DNA of 64,000 bases from Schizophyllum amplum. Lineage: Eukaryota; Basidiomycota; Agaricomycetes; Agaricales; Schizophyllaceae. Of this stretch, positions 1 through 11,649 are shown piece after piece. The stretch covers positions 992,001 to 1,056,000 of the forward strand of contig VDMD01000004.1 in assembly GCA_007026445.1 (NCBI GenBank), read 5' to 3'. Each line of letters opens with the position of its first letter. The first letter of the stretch is position 1. Both the position numbers and the translations under genes were made by a program. The notes under the pieces were generated by a model. The model worked only from the letters and a program-made list of their open reading frames with translations, had not been told where the DNA came from and ran no database searches.

Positions 1-1343
1 GACCGTATCGTACACAATTGACTTGCCTAGATGGCAGCTAACGGATATGTCAGTGTCCCGCTCACCACAAAAGAAGGGTCACATACCGCGTTTCCATCGC
101 ATAACCGCCCAGAGCGCAAGAGGATAGGACACCGTTACATGTTCCCATTGCTATGGGGTCGGCCGTATGATAGACATGGGTGATATGATGGGTCGAAGGC
201 TGAAAAGCTATTCGGTAAACGACTAGGATCTGTGAGGCAGGACTCACAGGTGCAGGAAGATGCAGTCTTCTCGAGGCCAACTTCTCTCCTGGCGCTTCAA
301 AAGCGACGACAGGAACACCGAAGGTAGCCCCAATTAAGCTGGCCAATGATCCTGTCGACTACGTCAGTCACTTTCGAAGCCAACACTTAAAGCTCGCGCC
401 ACCTCCGAGCGAATGCCCCGTAATCCATATATTAGATTCGGGGTACATATATGTCAGATTGTTGTATAAATTCTGCAGACGTTCATTAGCAAAGTCTACG
501 CCTCAAGCACGCGATCACGCACCATTCCTACTGGGTAGAACAAGCTGTCCTCCACCAGCGCTTCCTGCACACAATTCGCATCGCACTTGCCAGCGCCGCG
601 ATAGCATCCGCATACGGTCGTCCACGTCCAGTCAACGCGCGCGCAGCAGCAGCTGAAGAGCAAGTTATCGTTGAGCTTGTCCTTCTTGGACGTCGGGCCC
701 CCGCCACCGATGAACGCGGCGGAGGTGCCCTTGATAGAGAGGACAACAGTCTTATTGTCTGGGGTTGCGAAGACGTGGCCGCGGAAGCCGTCGTCGTCGG
801 GCTCCCAGCCAAAGGGATAGCTCTGCGGACAACGATTGTCAGGATCCCGCAAATGCACAATACAATGAGACGCACCACGTTGAACTCTCCCCCCAGGTCG
901 TACCACTGGGGATCATCCGGGGGCACGTAGGCATTGTTCGTTATCTTGGCCAGCTGAAGGAGGGTCTCCCTGCTTTCCACATCTGGCCCCTCCACTTCGT
1001 CCTCGTCCCATGGTATATCGAGCGTCTGCGCATATCGTGCAGAGATGAAGCGGGCCTGCGAGAAAGCTGCTTGCGATGCCGGTCTGGTTCTTCGTGTGCG
1101 TCGCGTCTGTACGGTGTAGGAGTTGTTCGAGTCGAGGGTCGAGATCGGTGTCCGAACGTCGGCGAAGAGGACCTGCGCGGACGATGACACAGCGTGCAGA
1201 TGCCGCAGCTCGAGCTGTACGACATTATCGGCGGAGTCCTCGGGCTCTGAGACGAGCAGGGATGTGAAGGGGACAAAGAATGGGCGAGCGTGAGCGGGAG
1301 CATGCCAGTGAGATGATATGACTCTGAGGTAGGAAGGAACCAC
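1..1343 (-). CDS. ATG15: Autophagic-body/vacuolar lipase Atg15 (3' end outside window)
   Basis: Phospholipase of the class 3 lipase type that breaks down autophagic and multivesicular bodies inside the vacuole. The seen part begins with a hydrophobic N-terminus, then the conserved block SYPFGWEPDDDGFRGHVF (exon start 822), a Cys-rich segment, and the nucleophile elbow GHSLGG. That elbow is split by an intron (352-402) and resumes at 351. Further introns are 823-875, 473-531, one near 180-240, and 38-86. The last visible exon (37-1) encodes CHLGKSIVYDTV and continues past the left edge, so the C-terminus with the catalytic His is not seen. The start is uncertain: the ATG at 1343 opens the correct frame. 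An ATG near 1300 in another frame (MLPLTLA) would make a better signal peptide if one base were missing just after it. Confidence 0.9.
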
Positions 1344-1664
1344 GAAGACAGACTCTAGCGTCTGAGAGCCGTAACGACAGATGTATTACGCTCTCGAGGC
1401 TTCCCTCGAAGAGCGCTCGAGATGCAGCGCAGCGAAGTGGTATGTAGGAGGCGGAAGGCAAGGGACAACTGTTTATGGATGCATGCCGGCTCCGAGCGGC
1501 CCGCTTAGCCGCGGCGCCCAACGATAGCATGTCCTCATCGTCGCCTCATTGTCCTCGTCGTCCACCCCGGCTCTCTGGCTAACCATCCAGTACAAATGAA
1601 GCTTGTCGATGCACATTATTGTAACACTATTATGCTAGACCCGATAAAGTACTTTGGAAGTCAG
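1344..1664. other. Spacer between ALG9 end and ATG15 start
   Basis: 321 bases between two minus-strand genes. It should hold the ALG9 3' UTR and the ATG15 promoter. I see no RNA gene or convincing ORF. Confidence 0.5.
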
Positions 1665-4009
1665 TCACTGCTGCAGGCTTTTGATGTTCTCTATCTTTTC
1701 GTTGACCTTCTCCCCGTGCCTCAAGAGGCAGTACTCCCCATACTCGTTCGCCCTCTGCCACGTCTCTCCGGGCATCCATAACGCCCTCGTCGCCAGCGCT
1801 GAGTAGCGGGCATCCAAGAACGGCAGACACGCCACGCGCTCCCACTCGTCCATCGTGGCGTATCTCGGCTCGAGGGGCGATGAGGAAGGATGCAGCGGGA
1901 AGTCCAGGTCCACCATGTAGTCGCACTGCTCGATGGGTGCGTAGTGGCTGGGCTCTGCGCTATTTAGATCGTTCTGTTGTGCCGGGACGAGCCGTGTGAC
2001 TGAACGCGGCCACAGAGCATCGAGGACGCCATTGCCGTTGTTGTCCTCCTTCATTTCTCCCTCCCCGAAGTGCCCCGGTAGCAAGCCATCGAACTCGCTC
2101 TGCACAAAGTCCACACGGACGCCGTCTGGAACAAGATAGTGTCCGGGGAACCGGTGCCACTCCTTGCCACGCAAAGGGTGAGGTTGAAGTCCTTGATCGG
2201 CGACAGATCGATACGGGGCATGTCCTTCTCGCGAGTGCGGGGCGGCACATGCGGCAGAAGGCCCGTTTCGTTAAGAAGGCGAGGGAGCTCCTTGCTCTCG
2301 AAGATGAAGTACGCCGTTTGCGGTGCATGGTAGTAGTACCGGAGAGCCATGATGCGCGAAATGGAGAGGACGCATGTCGCGACGACAACCGAGGTCGTGA
2401 AGTTGCTGAATATGGGGGTTTGAGAGGCCTGCCAAGCAATCAGCATCAGCTGCAAGTTAGCGAAGGAAAGCGTACCTTGAACGGCGAGTTCGTCGCTTTG
2501 ATATACAAGACTTCCATCCAGCCCCTCACGAGATAGATGGCCACCGCGGCATTGAAGCACAGCATAGGGTACACCGGATACATGAACCGTTCCTCCTTGT
2601 GAGCCTGCATTGACAAGATGCTGAGCCAGACGTAGAAAGGTGCCAGGCGCAGCGCGACGTTCATTGTTGGCGTGCGCTGGCGCGCGTCCAGCCTTTGTGG
2701 TCATATAGCTTCGTCAAGAGTAGCGCCGGGAGCGATATCAGGGCAAACGGGAGCAGCACATTGAAGTTGAGCAGTAGGTTGAGCAGGTAGAAGTCCCATG
2801 ACTCGGTGCCGTAGAGATCTGGTCCTCGCTCAGCGCCTCCGAATATGTTGTAGCGAACGATATTCCAGGGAACAACGGTTAGCTTGCCGTAGGCTGCCGT
2901 GTCCATCGCGACCACGGGGATCTATACACGGTTGAGAATCTCGTTCAAAATCATGAGAACTTGTGCTCTGCACGTACCGCAAGTAGACTGGCTAATAAGC
3001 CGGAGGACAGGAGTCGCGCCCATCTCCGCGGGAGAACGGTTGTGGCGTCGCCCTCAGCACTGTCTATGCCCACCACGAAGAGCTCCTCGATGACGAACGG
3101 CACTGCCAGCGCGAGGGAGAACGGCCATCCAACGATACCCGCTAAAGCGAACAGCACAGTCGCCATAAGAGTACGCCGGTTGTTTTGCAGGCTACAGGGT
3201 TGAATGGCGTATGCAAAAGCCAGAGTGCATGCGTGCATAGCGAACGACGAAGGCAGGAATGCTGAGAATTGATCAGCCACCAACACGGTAGGAGAGGGCC
3301 AAGCTTACCGGTCGTCGCATTCCACATTCCGGCGTTGAATGAGAGGATGAAGAAGAGGTACCTCCCCACACGCTCATTGATGTTGGAATACACCGAACGG
3401 TAGAAGAAGGATTCGATGAGGGTAGACACCAGTGCGAGGACGGCGCGTACTGCAAAAAAGGCAGGGCGCTGGGACTGGGTCAGCGTGTATACGGAACAAA
3501 GCGCTTGAGTGGCACCTTCTCCGGTCCAACGAGGAACTTCGCTAGTTGCGCGGGGAACCAGTGTAGGACGATGTATGCCCAACTGCGGATAGAGAACTCT
3601 GGAGAGACTTCCCAGGTCTGGAAACCATAGCCACGATCGAAGAGGTGCAGAGGTTCCCAGAAGTTGAAGACTACGGTACACATTCAACATCGCTATCCGC
3701 GGATTGAAACACAGCACGTACCTTCGTCGCAGTCGGTTATATTGGCATACATAGCCGCGGAGAAACGAATGAGCAACAGCCAGCGGACTGCCCACGAGAA
3801 TGTCGGCGCCCATGGCCTCTTTGCAGCTCTACAATATTCTAATCAGCCGTAGTCTTCGAACTTCATTCAAGGAGACCGTACCTGCGGATCTGATCCTGCA
3901 AGACGCCTGTGTGGCGCGGAGCACGGATGGTCGGTGTTTTGGGTGCATCAGGACGACGAAAGCGGATGGTTTCCGTCCGCGGGGGACCAGCGACTGCGGA
4001 AGACGACAT
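1665..4009 (-). CDS. ALG9: Alpha-1,2-mannosyltransferase ALG9, two apparent frameshifts
   Basis: Polytopic ER enzyme (GT22) that adds alpha-1,2-mannoses from dolichol-P-mannose to the lipid-linked N-glycan precursor. Start at 4009 (MSSSAVAGPP). The first introns are 3829-3881 and 3671-3721, and the next exon carries the family block VFNFWEPLHLFDRGYGFQTW with its luminal acidic residues (TDCDE) just before. Later blocks are GPDLYGTESWDFYLLN, HKEERFMYPVYP and SEFDGLLPGHF. Two places change frame without room for an intron. Near 2678-2684 the reading passes from LYDHKGW to RTPTMNVALRL. Near 2165-2172 LCV must join GKEWHRFPGHY but one G of an expected GGG is absent. Both read as one missing base. 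Everything else is conserved to the stop at 1665, so I favour sequence error over decay, but a damaged allele cannot be excluded. Confidence 0.9.
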
Positions 4010-4603
4010 GGCGGTTCCTCACAAGTCACCAACACTGACTTGGCCCGACGCGACGGAGGACGCGTCGCGCTCGGGGAATGTCGCCATACCGTGGGAGAAG
4101 TATTCCTATCGAGTACAACGGCATTTCGGATCGGATGACCTGCGCCATGTCAACCTCACACTTCATCGACTCTGGCCCTTCTCAATGCTTTCCCCGCTGA
4201 TGAAGAACACGAAGATACAGACAGAGAAAGCAGACAGATTATTCCTATCTCTCTCTCTGGCGGACTCGACATAGCACCAGCATCTTATCCATCTGACCGC
4301 CATTCTTCACCATTGTCAACCCCTGGTCAATAGGCGCCCCATTCAGTCATCTTACACTGCCAAACATAGAGTCACGAAGGTTGAAGACTAGTGAAGAGCG
4401 CCCATGTCAAGCCACCGAACCGTTGTAAAGTAACAGCTGCCTTCTCTGGACAGTGACTGCAAACGATTCGATCAACCATCAACGGTGCGCAGGCGCTCAA
4501 GGCACCTCTCATCATGGACTGTTTTTGAATTTGAACAGAGCTCCTCCTTCTCCCCCCTCCCCCTCCCCTCCCCTTCCCCTCTCTCTCGGTGTGAGTTGTG
4601 TAT
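4010..4603. promoter_or_regulatory. Divergent promoter, ALG9 / orphan membrane protein, with pyrimidine tract
   Basis: 594 bases shared by two head-to-head genes. A nearly pure C/T run lies at about 4546-4588, ending 15-20 bases before the ATG at 4604. CT-rich tracts just upstream of the start are common in fungal promoters, so this probably marks the core promoter or leader of the plus-strand gene. No other motif stands out. Confidence 0.45.
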
Positions 4604-7469
4604 ATGGCCCCCACGGGTATCATCAGCGGAGACGACTTCCAGGAAATCCTATCAGATGCCCTCACGTCCTTCTCACCTCTCGCGACCCTCGTCGGCGCGG
4701 AGTCCGCCCGCGCATTCGCTCACGAAGTCACGAACAAGAAGCAGACAGTCTTCGCCACGCTCGCGCCCATAGGTGCCCTGGGCATGATGGCCACCGTCTG
4801 CAAAGGCTCCGATCTTCCTGGGGTCAAAGACTTGTTGGGCGCGGGCGACACCGATCTTCTTGACGCGGCGGCAGACGTAGGATGCTACGTGCTGTTTGGA
4901 CTGGTACCCAGGATGTCCAAACGTGGCGGCATGCACTGCAAGGATCGTCAGGTCAATCGAGGCATTGCGACCTGCGCGATCTTGACTTTGGAATGGAACT
5001 TAGGTGACAAAGCGATTGACTTCGAGGACCACCGTACGTTCCTGCGCGACTTCAACGCAGCGACTGTGTCCGGACGTGTTGAATGGGCATGTGACGACAG
5101 TGCCGACATGGTCTCGAAGCTCAAGGATGTACGAGACAGGATCTTCTCCTCCCTTGGCGAAGGATACTCCCTCTTCGAGGCCGACAAGCACATGGCCCTC
5201 TACGAGGCGCTCGAGAACGTCCACGGAGGCCGTGGCTACGTGGAGCTACATTGGCCAAGCCCTTCTATGCCTCTAGAGACCCGACCATACATCCTATATG
5301 TCTTCATCACATCGTTCCTCCTGGTCTTTTTTATCATCACCATCTTTTCCGCATCCCCCCTCCTCGAGTGGCAATCACCTCAGGCGTCCGCACTCCTGCT
5401 CGGCGGACAGCTCGTCCTGGGTATTGGACAGACCATGACCCATGTCATCATCAAGCGCCTGCGTCTGTCGAAGAAGATGACAATACCTGCGAAGGGAGTC
5501 GTCCCGCAATGGCAGCTTGTGGACAACACGTGGTTCACATCGATGTTGGCGCGACGCTCGCTCGCGCCCTCGACGTCAGGCGGTCGTGTTCACCTCGGAC
5601 AGCATTACAACTTCTCGCGCACCTACCTACCGCGGTGGCAGGCTCTCCTCAACCTAGCGCTTCTCGTCATCGGGTTCGTCGCCTTCTATATCGGCGCCAA
5701 ATCCAGCGATGTCAAGACAGTCGTCATATTCATTGGCTTGTATGTCCTTGCCCACGGCAGCAAGGGCTACATCGTCCACCTGGCCAACGCCTGCTATCTT
5801 ACTCCGCTCAACAACTTCGGTTGGCAGGCCGTAGTCAATGTACCCGACGACGGTGCCAGCAGGCGTTCATGGTGGAGGTTCTGGGGGAAGGCGAAGTCTA
5901 CCGATGAGACAAAGTCCGCGGAAGATGTGAGGGAAGACGCAGACGGGAATCGGACAAACGGCGAAGCCAAGGACCAACCGGAGATCGTCATCGACAACAT
6001 GCTGGAATTGACGCCCGTCCTGGAGCGAATGAACGACAATGTTCGCACTGTGGAGGAGGAGGTCTCTAGGCCGGCGTCTCTTCTCAGCCGGCATCAGCCG
6101 ATCTGGGATATGCCCAAGGATGCGATCAACCCTATGCTCATACCCCTTCCGGCGTCGCGCGATACTACGCCTATCCACAGTACCACCGCCAGTCTTGTAT
6201 CGTCCATGCGCTCGCGCCAATCGTCGAGATTGGTGCGCCCTCGTAATCTATCCATTCCAAGAGATCCTTCCCGAACTTCGTTGCATTCCCCTCCGAGTGA
6301 TCGTGTCTATGGCGCCACCCTTCGAGTGAATAATCCCAGCCGTATGTTGCCCTTTACAATTATCTTCTTCGAATAACTTCACGCTAACGCCTCAACTTAG
6401 GCACCAGGCTGTCTGCCATCGCATCGTCACGCTCGGTCTCCTCCAAGTCGTCCGTCGTGACCAGCTTACCCGTCGTCGCGGACGAGGACGCTATCGACAA
6501 GGAGGTGTACCCTGACCGAATCCCGCTACCCATCTCTCGACCCGCCTCTCTGATAGTCCCATCGGATACTAAGAGCGTTGCTTCCCCCGTGCTCCCTCAG
6601 CCCGTCCTTCCGCTATCCTACGAGGTCGAGTACCGCCTCTACGCGAAGGTCGCCGTACGCAACGTGGAGGCCATCGGCATGTTCTACTTCTCTCGAGAAA
6701 TGGAATGGGCGATGGCCGCGCACATCATCTACAACGTCGTGCATCGGTACTTGGGCGACATGGGCTGGCAGCATCCGGAGGCGAAGGAGCCGACGTGCGA
6801 GGTAGATTTCCAGTTCGAGCGCGTCTTTGAGGACCGTCCGCCGAAGCTCGTCCGCGCGATCCTCTTGGTTCTGGTGGACGCTGTCAGATTCGAGGATGTA
6901 CGTTCGCATTTCGTATTTCGTTTTGCTCAAGCGCTCACATAAATGACAGTTATTCTGGTATACTGGTCAGGAGATTTGCGCTATCCTTATGGACTGCTTC
7001 TCGGATGCTGCACACATACCTTCCGAGCATCATCGTTCCACAGATACGAGGGTGATCTGCGAGTGGGTATATATTGTACGTGGACCCCCAACATCAGAAC
7101 ACCTAAACATTGACTAACGCAGCAACACAGATGACGCGCTTCCTTCTGATGTCGCAAGGCATGTATGGCTCAAAATCCCTAATGCGCTCGATAGACCTAG
7201 TGAAGACGAAGAGGCCATACGATGACAGCGTCATCATGAACCCCTACCTCTGGGACGCATCCGAACGAGCTGCTGCCGACCTCCGAATATCCTTCAATCC
7301 GGAGTTCATTCAACTTCCGCCTGGAACTATCGCCGGTGATCACGCTATCGGGATAATGACGAATAACGACGACGCTACAGTATCGCAAGTATCTGCTGGC
7401 TCAGACGATGTGCACTCTCACTCGCCTATGACGCCCTCTGTGATTGTCTCTCAGGAGTTCGCGCGTTGA
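4604..7469 (+). CDS. Conserved-looking multi-pass membrane protein of unknown function (899 aa)
   Basis: Four exons: 4604-6341, 6401-6897, 6950-7075 and 7131-7469, with introns of 52-59 bases and clean GT-AG ends. All phases match, giving 899 residues. I do not recognise a named family. The N-terminal third (1-220) is soluble and looks folded. Four hydrophobic helices follow at about residues 226-247, 263-283, 346-364 and 370-387. Then comes a long acidic, Ser-rich linker, and a second soluble domain at about 640-800 rich in aromatic residues. The first ATG in frame is used; upstream is the CT tract. The likely place is a plasma or endomembrane surface with both ends on the same side. Function is unknown. 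Confidence 0.85.
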
Positions 7470-8149
7470 CGAGACTAGCTATGTATCTATGACGAATGAC
7501 CACGACGAGCCTCTCTTGCTGCGCTAACACTATATGCTCCTCCGTCCTCGCAGGCGTCGACCTCTGGCAATGTTACACATCCTTATGCATGGATAGGCTC
7601 TGCAACGTTTCGGACGCCGCCTTTCGATTCAGAAGTCAAGGACCAGTTCACCATGGTAAACACTGTCTGGGTATTCAATAACAAAGGAGGCGAGGTCAGC
7701 GATGATTGAATTGTTTTTTGCTCCCCCCCCACAAATTAGCGCTGCTGTCAAGCTAAGATAGACACCGGACGAGACGGGATCTCGAGAAATAGACATGCGC
7801 TGGCAGTGATTTGCCGGTGAGTACTAATGTGCTTTGTTTTGCAGCGCGGCGCACTCAACCATGTCAGCAGCCATAAACCACCTCCATGAGCGGACTCGCC
7901 ACTCTACGCCAGCAAGCGCTTGTTATTCTCTTGTCAGTCGTGGACACAACGTTTCAAAGTAGCTTTGGATCGCGCGGAGTTGGGAACGGTCACGCGATTC
8001 GAAGTGCAGATCCGCGCCAGAAGCTTGTCGCGCTGTATTGTTTTGTTTGGGCAGCTGGGTACATCCGCACTGCCACCCGACTTCCGCCATCTCCTTCTTG
8101 TTTCCTCCCAACACCTGCCTCAAGCCCGCCGGCTGCAGTCTTCGCCGCG
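7470..8149. other. Intergenic, no gene seen
   Basis: 680 bases between two plus-strand genes. It contains a C9 run near 7723-7731 and only short, unsupported ORFs. It probably holds the 3' UTR of the orphan membrane gene and the promoter of the DUF6533 gene. Confidence 0.4.
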
Positions 8150-10079
8150 ATGGACAACGCCCAGCTCCAGGAAGCGCAATACTACATCTTCGTCACTCAG
8201 ATCTACTTCTGCGGTGCGTAGAAGGTCTGCTTGCTCTTATACGTCCTGACTGACGCGCATATAGCGATGTGTACGATGTCCCGCGTATGCTTCATGTCGC
8301 TCTGCTCACGCAGTACCAGATGCTGTCGTCGTTTGGGACTGGATCATGAGCGTCGGCAGAGAATACCGTTTCGTGAGCTGACTACATGCACGCCACCGGC
8401 ACGCTCTCATGGCGCGTACCAGATATGGAAGACGCATTGGACTCCCGTGAAGGCCGCGTACCTCTTTTGTCGGTATGTCGCACATGTCCAGTCAGCGCTG
8501 CAGCCATCTGACTTCGCCTAGATATTGGGTTCTCGCCGTCGTTCCTTACTTGCTGTACTGCTTCGTCACGGACCACGCCCGAGAGACGTGCGATAGGATA
8601 TACAAGGTCCATCTTTGCCCCAATATACCAGATCTTTACTGACGTCGACGCAGATACCCGTGGCTCTCGCTATGTGGAATCAAGTCGCATCCGAATGTAG
8701 GGCGCCCTTTATTCCTCATTTGTGTCGCCCATAACCCTCCCCTCAGCAATTCTACTCATTCGCACTTACGCCTTCTTCAATCGGAACACGTATATTTTGA
8801 TTTTCCTTATTTCGTCCATGGCCGGAGTTGCAGCGTATCAGCTCTACGTCGACACAACCCAGATGCTTCGTATGTGCCACCCTTGCCGGACGTTCATTCT
8901 CTGATCTATCTCACACAGTACTTCCTTTTGTCAAGCCACCATTCGTACGTGCCATTCGCTTTGTCATGGGGCTGCGTCCTGATTTTTTCGTCGCTCAGGA
9001 TCGCGGACCGTGCCTTCCTATGTCGAAACCTCATTCCGCACATCTTCTTGGTAAGTACCGAGTGGTGTTATGTTTAGTAACCTCTGACGAAGGCCCCTAG
9101 GCTTCTTCGTGAGAAACATTGTTGCCTCGCAAGTATACATCTAATCGGACGGTCCTGACTGTAGATTGCGCCCCTTGGCTTCGACACTATGGTGACGTTC
9201 ATGACCATAATCAAGGCCGTCTATATACGCAAGCGAAACGGAGGTCCAAATAGCCGCTTGATCCAGACCTTCATTCGCGAAGGTGCTTACGCGTTCACAA
9301 CGACCTACTCGCTCACCTAACAAGTTTCTCAGGCGTCTTTTATTACATCATGATCTCTATTGCGAACCTCGTGAACGGCGTCTTCTACCTCCAGTATGTC
9401 AACTTTTCATGGATGACTTTCACTTTGTAACTGAATTTTGCAGGCCGAAGCAGGTCATGTCCGCTATCAATATACCGCTGAGTGTAATGATGGGTCCCTT
9501 ACTGGCTTGTCGATTGGTACGTTGTCAGCGCTTTCATGCTTCCATATACATACTAAGGCCTTACCTTCCCAGATTTTGGATCTTCGGGAACGCGGCTCGG
9601 AAACGGTCTCGCACTCGGAGGGCACTGGAGTTGCCGCATTCGCCACGAAGTCCATGACTCAAAACACAGGTTCGCCTTACACGCCTCCCAACCGTTTCGG
9701 CACCAGAAGCAAGCTGGGTGCTCGATTCAATACGCGTCTCGGCACGAACACCGTGGACTCGAATGTCTTTAGCACTATCGGGAGTCTCCCTCCCGACTGC
9801 TCGGACATCGCGGATATCGAGCGTGACGGCGTCGAATTGGACAAGATTGGCAGCATGGCATACGACCTTGGGAGCCTCACGGCTAGCGCGGAGGACGGAG
9901 ACGCTATCATGGATGACAGTTACGAGAAGGACGGAAAGATCATTCGCGGTGGCCATATTCTGCCCGTCGAGAACCTGGAGATGGGGTTTAGGGCAGCCCG
10001 AGCGCCTAGCCTGGATCATGCGAGGGGTGATATACGAGGCATCCGCGTTGATGTGGAGAAGTCCACGGCTACTATGTAA
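8150..10079 (+). CDS. DUF6533-type seven-helix membrane protein
   Basis: Member of a basidiomycete-expanded family of receptor-like membrane proteins of unknown ligand. Exon 1 is 8150-8213. Exon 2 starts at 8320 and carries the DUF6533 block VVVWDWIMSVGREYRF, followed by IWKTHWTPVK and LFCRYW in the next two exons. About ten introns of roughly 50 bases (the first is 106) interrupt the membrane part. Helices include VLAVVPYLLYCFV, YILIFLISSMAGVAAY and YYIMISIANLVNGVFYL. A GPC motif sits in a loop (DRGPCLP). The last exon, from about 9575, encodes a tail of about 170 residues rich in Asp, Ser and Thr with no membrane segment. That fits a cytosolic regulatory tail. The short first helix and the phase of intron 1 leave the N-terminus a little uncertain. 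Confidence 0.8.
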
Positions 10080-10558
10080 CATCGGTTTTCCCACCCACCA
10101 TTCACTGTCCTTATCCGCTCTTTCTTGCATGGTCTCTGTTGTTCGCACTTCGCTATCGTACCTCGTCACAAGGCTCTCTTGTTTACGCTTTCATACGCTA
10201 TCTTGGCTTTCTCGTATTTGTGAACCTCGCTTTCTCCCTCGCTCTCGTGGTTCGACATCGTAGACTTATCGTACATCCCGCGGCCATTAATCTTACCTAC
10301 AGCTTCTCGAGTGTAATATTTCACGACACGGCGTGCCTCATACATGTCTACACTGTCTCTTTTTATTGACATATATACACCATGGAATGGTGGTGGTATG
10401 CAAGCGGCGTAGACAGGATGTAGATGGCCTCAGATCCAGCACCTGCGCTCAGCTGCGGCGCGTCCAGGTCAGGTGACCGCGTAGCTGCCTATTTCGGAAG
10501 CCTGTTGTTTCGTTACGACCTCTGTAAGGCTCTCTTGCCTCTTTTGCTGCCAACCGTC
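10080..10558. other. Intergenic, no gene seen
   Basis: 479 bases, with a pyrimidine-rich half at 10100-10250 and an AT-richer stretch at 10280-10380. ORFs here are short and unsupported. It is taken as 3' UTR of the DUF6533 gene plus promoter of the next gene. Confidence 0.35.
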
Positions 10559-11344
10559 ATGGTGAACTTGCACGATATACCCCCGGAGATCATGTTGTAC
10601 ATGTGTGAGTCACTCACAAGCCGAATTATCTTCACTCACCTTCAGCAGTTGCTTTCCTAGATATACCCGACCTGGAGACAATGACGCGCGTGTCGCCCTT
10701 CTGCGCCACCCTGGCTTCCGATCCTCTTCTTCGTCGTTACAGACTCCTTGTCATTGCTCCTGCTCGTGTTGGCCATTCTTTGTTTGCCCAAGGCCCAACA
10801 GGCGTCATGCTTCGGCCAACCGTCCCGGATCTGATCAATCGTGGTGTGCTACGGGGGCTGCATGTTGAACGGAGGTGGCGCCTGGGTCATTATATTGGCT
10901 CGCAAGCGGTTCGTCTCTTTCTTCACGCAAGCTTCTTTCTCACAACTCGCGTAGTCTGTTCGCCAGTACGAGACCAGCATGGTCCTCTCCCGCCGGCACG
11001 CGTCCAGCAAGCTGACGTCGCAGCTGAGGCGGCGCATCAAGGCGTCGGACTCCCGCGACCGCGTGGATTACCACAAGTCCTATCCGCATGCGTTCCCCGA
11101 CGCCGAGTCGTCCTCGCCCGCCGTGTCGCGCTCCCTCCTGCCCGTCATGCATCAGCTCAAGTGGTCGTTGCAGCGGGATAGCTTGGCGAAGATGGTGCGT
11201 GGCGGACGCGGGGGCGCGTCGAGCTTTGCGGACTGGCTGGAACAGCGCGGGCGAGCTGTGGTTACGGAGACCGAGAGTGTGCGTTTGGCTATCTGTCCGG
11301 ATATCCGCAAGATCGTGGGCTTCTATGAAAGCTTGACACGATAA
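10559..11344 (+). CDS. Small F-box-like protein (228 aa)
   Basis: Exons 10559-10604, 10646-10908 and 10967-11344; the introns are 41 and 58 bases and all phases agree. The N-terminus (MVNLHDIPPEIMLYMSVAF, then LDIPDLETMTRVSPF) matches the shape of an F-box: Leu-Pro-type start, ILxYL-like helix, D(I/L)xxLxxVS block. The rest has no Leu-rich or WD repeats I can see. It carries a basic central stretch (KLTSQLRRRIKAS) and an acidic C-terminus. If a true F-box, it would link a substrate to an SCF ubiquitin ligase through Skp1. Substrate unknown. Confidence 0.7.
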
Positions 11345-11649
11345 TGCATGCGCGGTTCTCCCTATTTCTCGTGCTCGGGTTTGTGTGGACTGCGCCTTTC
11401 TCCTGCACACTGTAGCTCATTCGGACAATATGTATACTTCGATGCCTCAACGATTTAGCTACTTGTTACCACCACTCGATACTGTATGTACCCAGTCACG
11501 ACACGCTACGAACCCAGGCCAGCTTTACTTCGATTATCACAACACCATTCTGTCAAAGCAAAGACAAGAAGAGTAACTCTGGAGTAACTTCAAGGGCGAA
11601 CTAATACACGAATAAGGTAGAGGTAAGTCGTCGCTCCCAACGACTCGTA
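11345..11649. other. Convergent 3' region
   Basis: 305 bases between the stop of the F-box-like gene (plus) and the stop of the RSC4-like gene (minus). It should hold both 3' UTRs. No gene seen. Confidence 0.4.
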
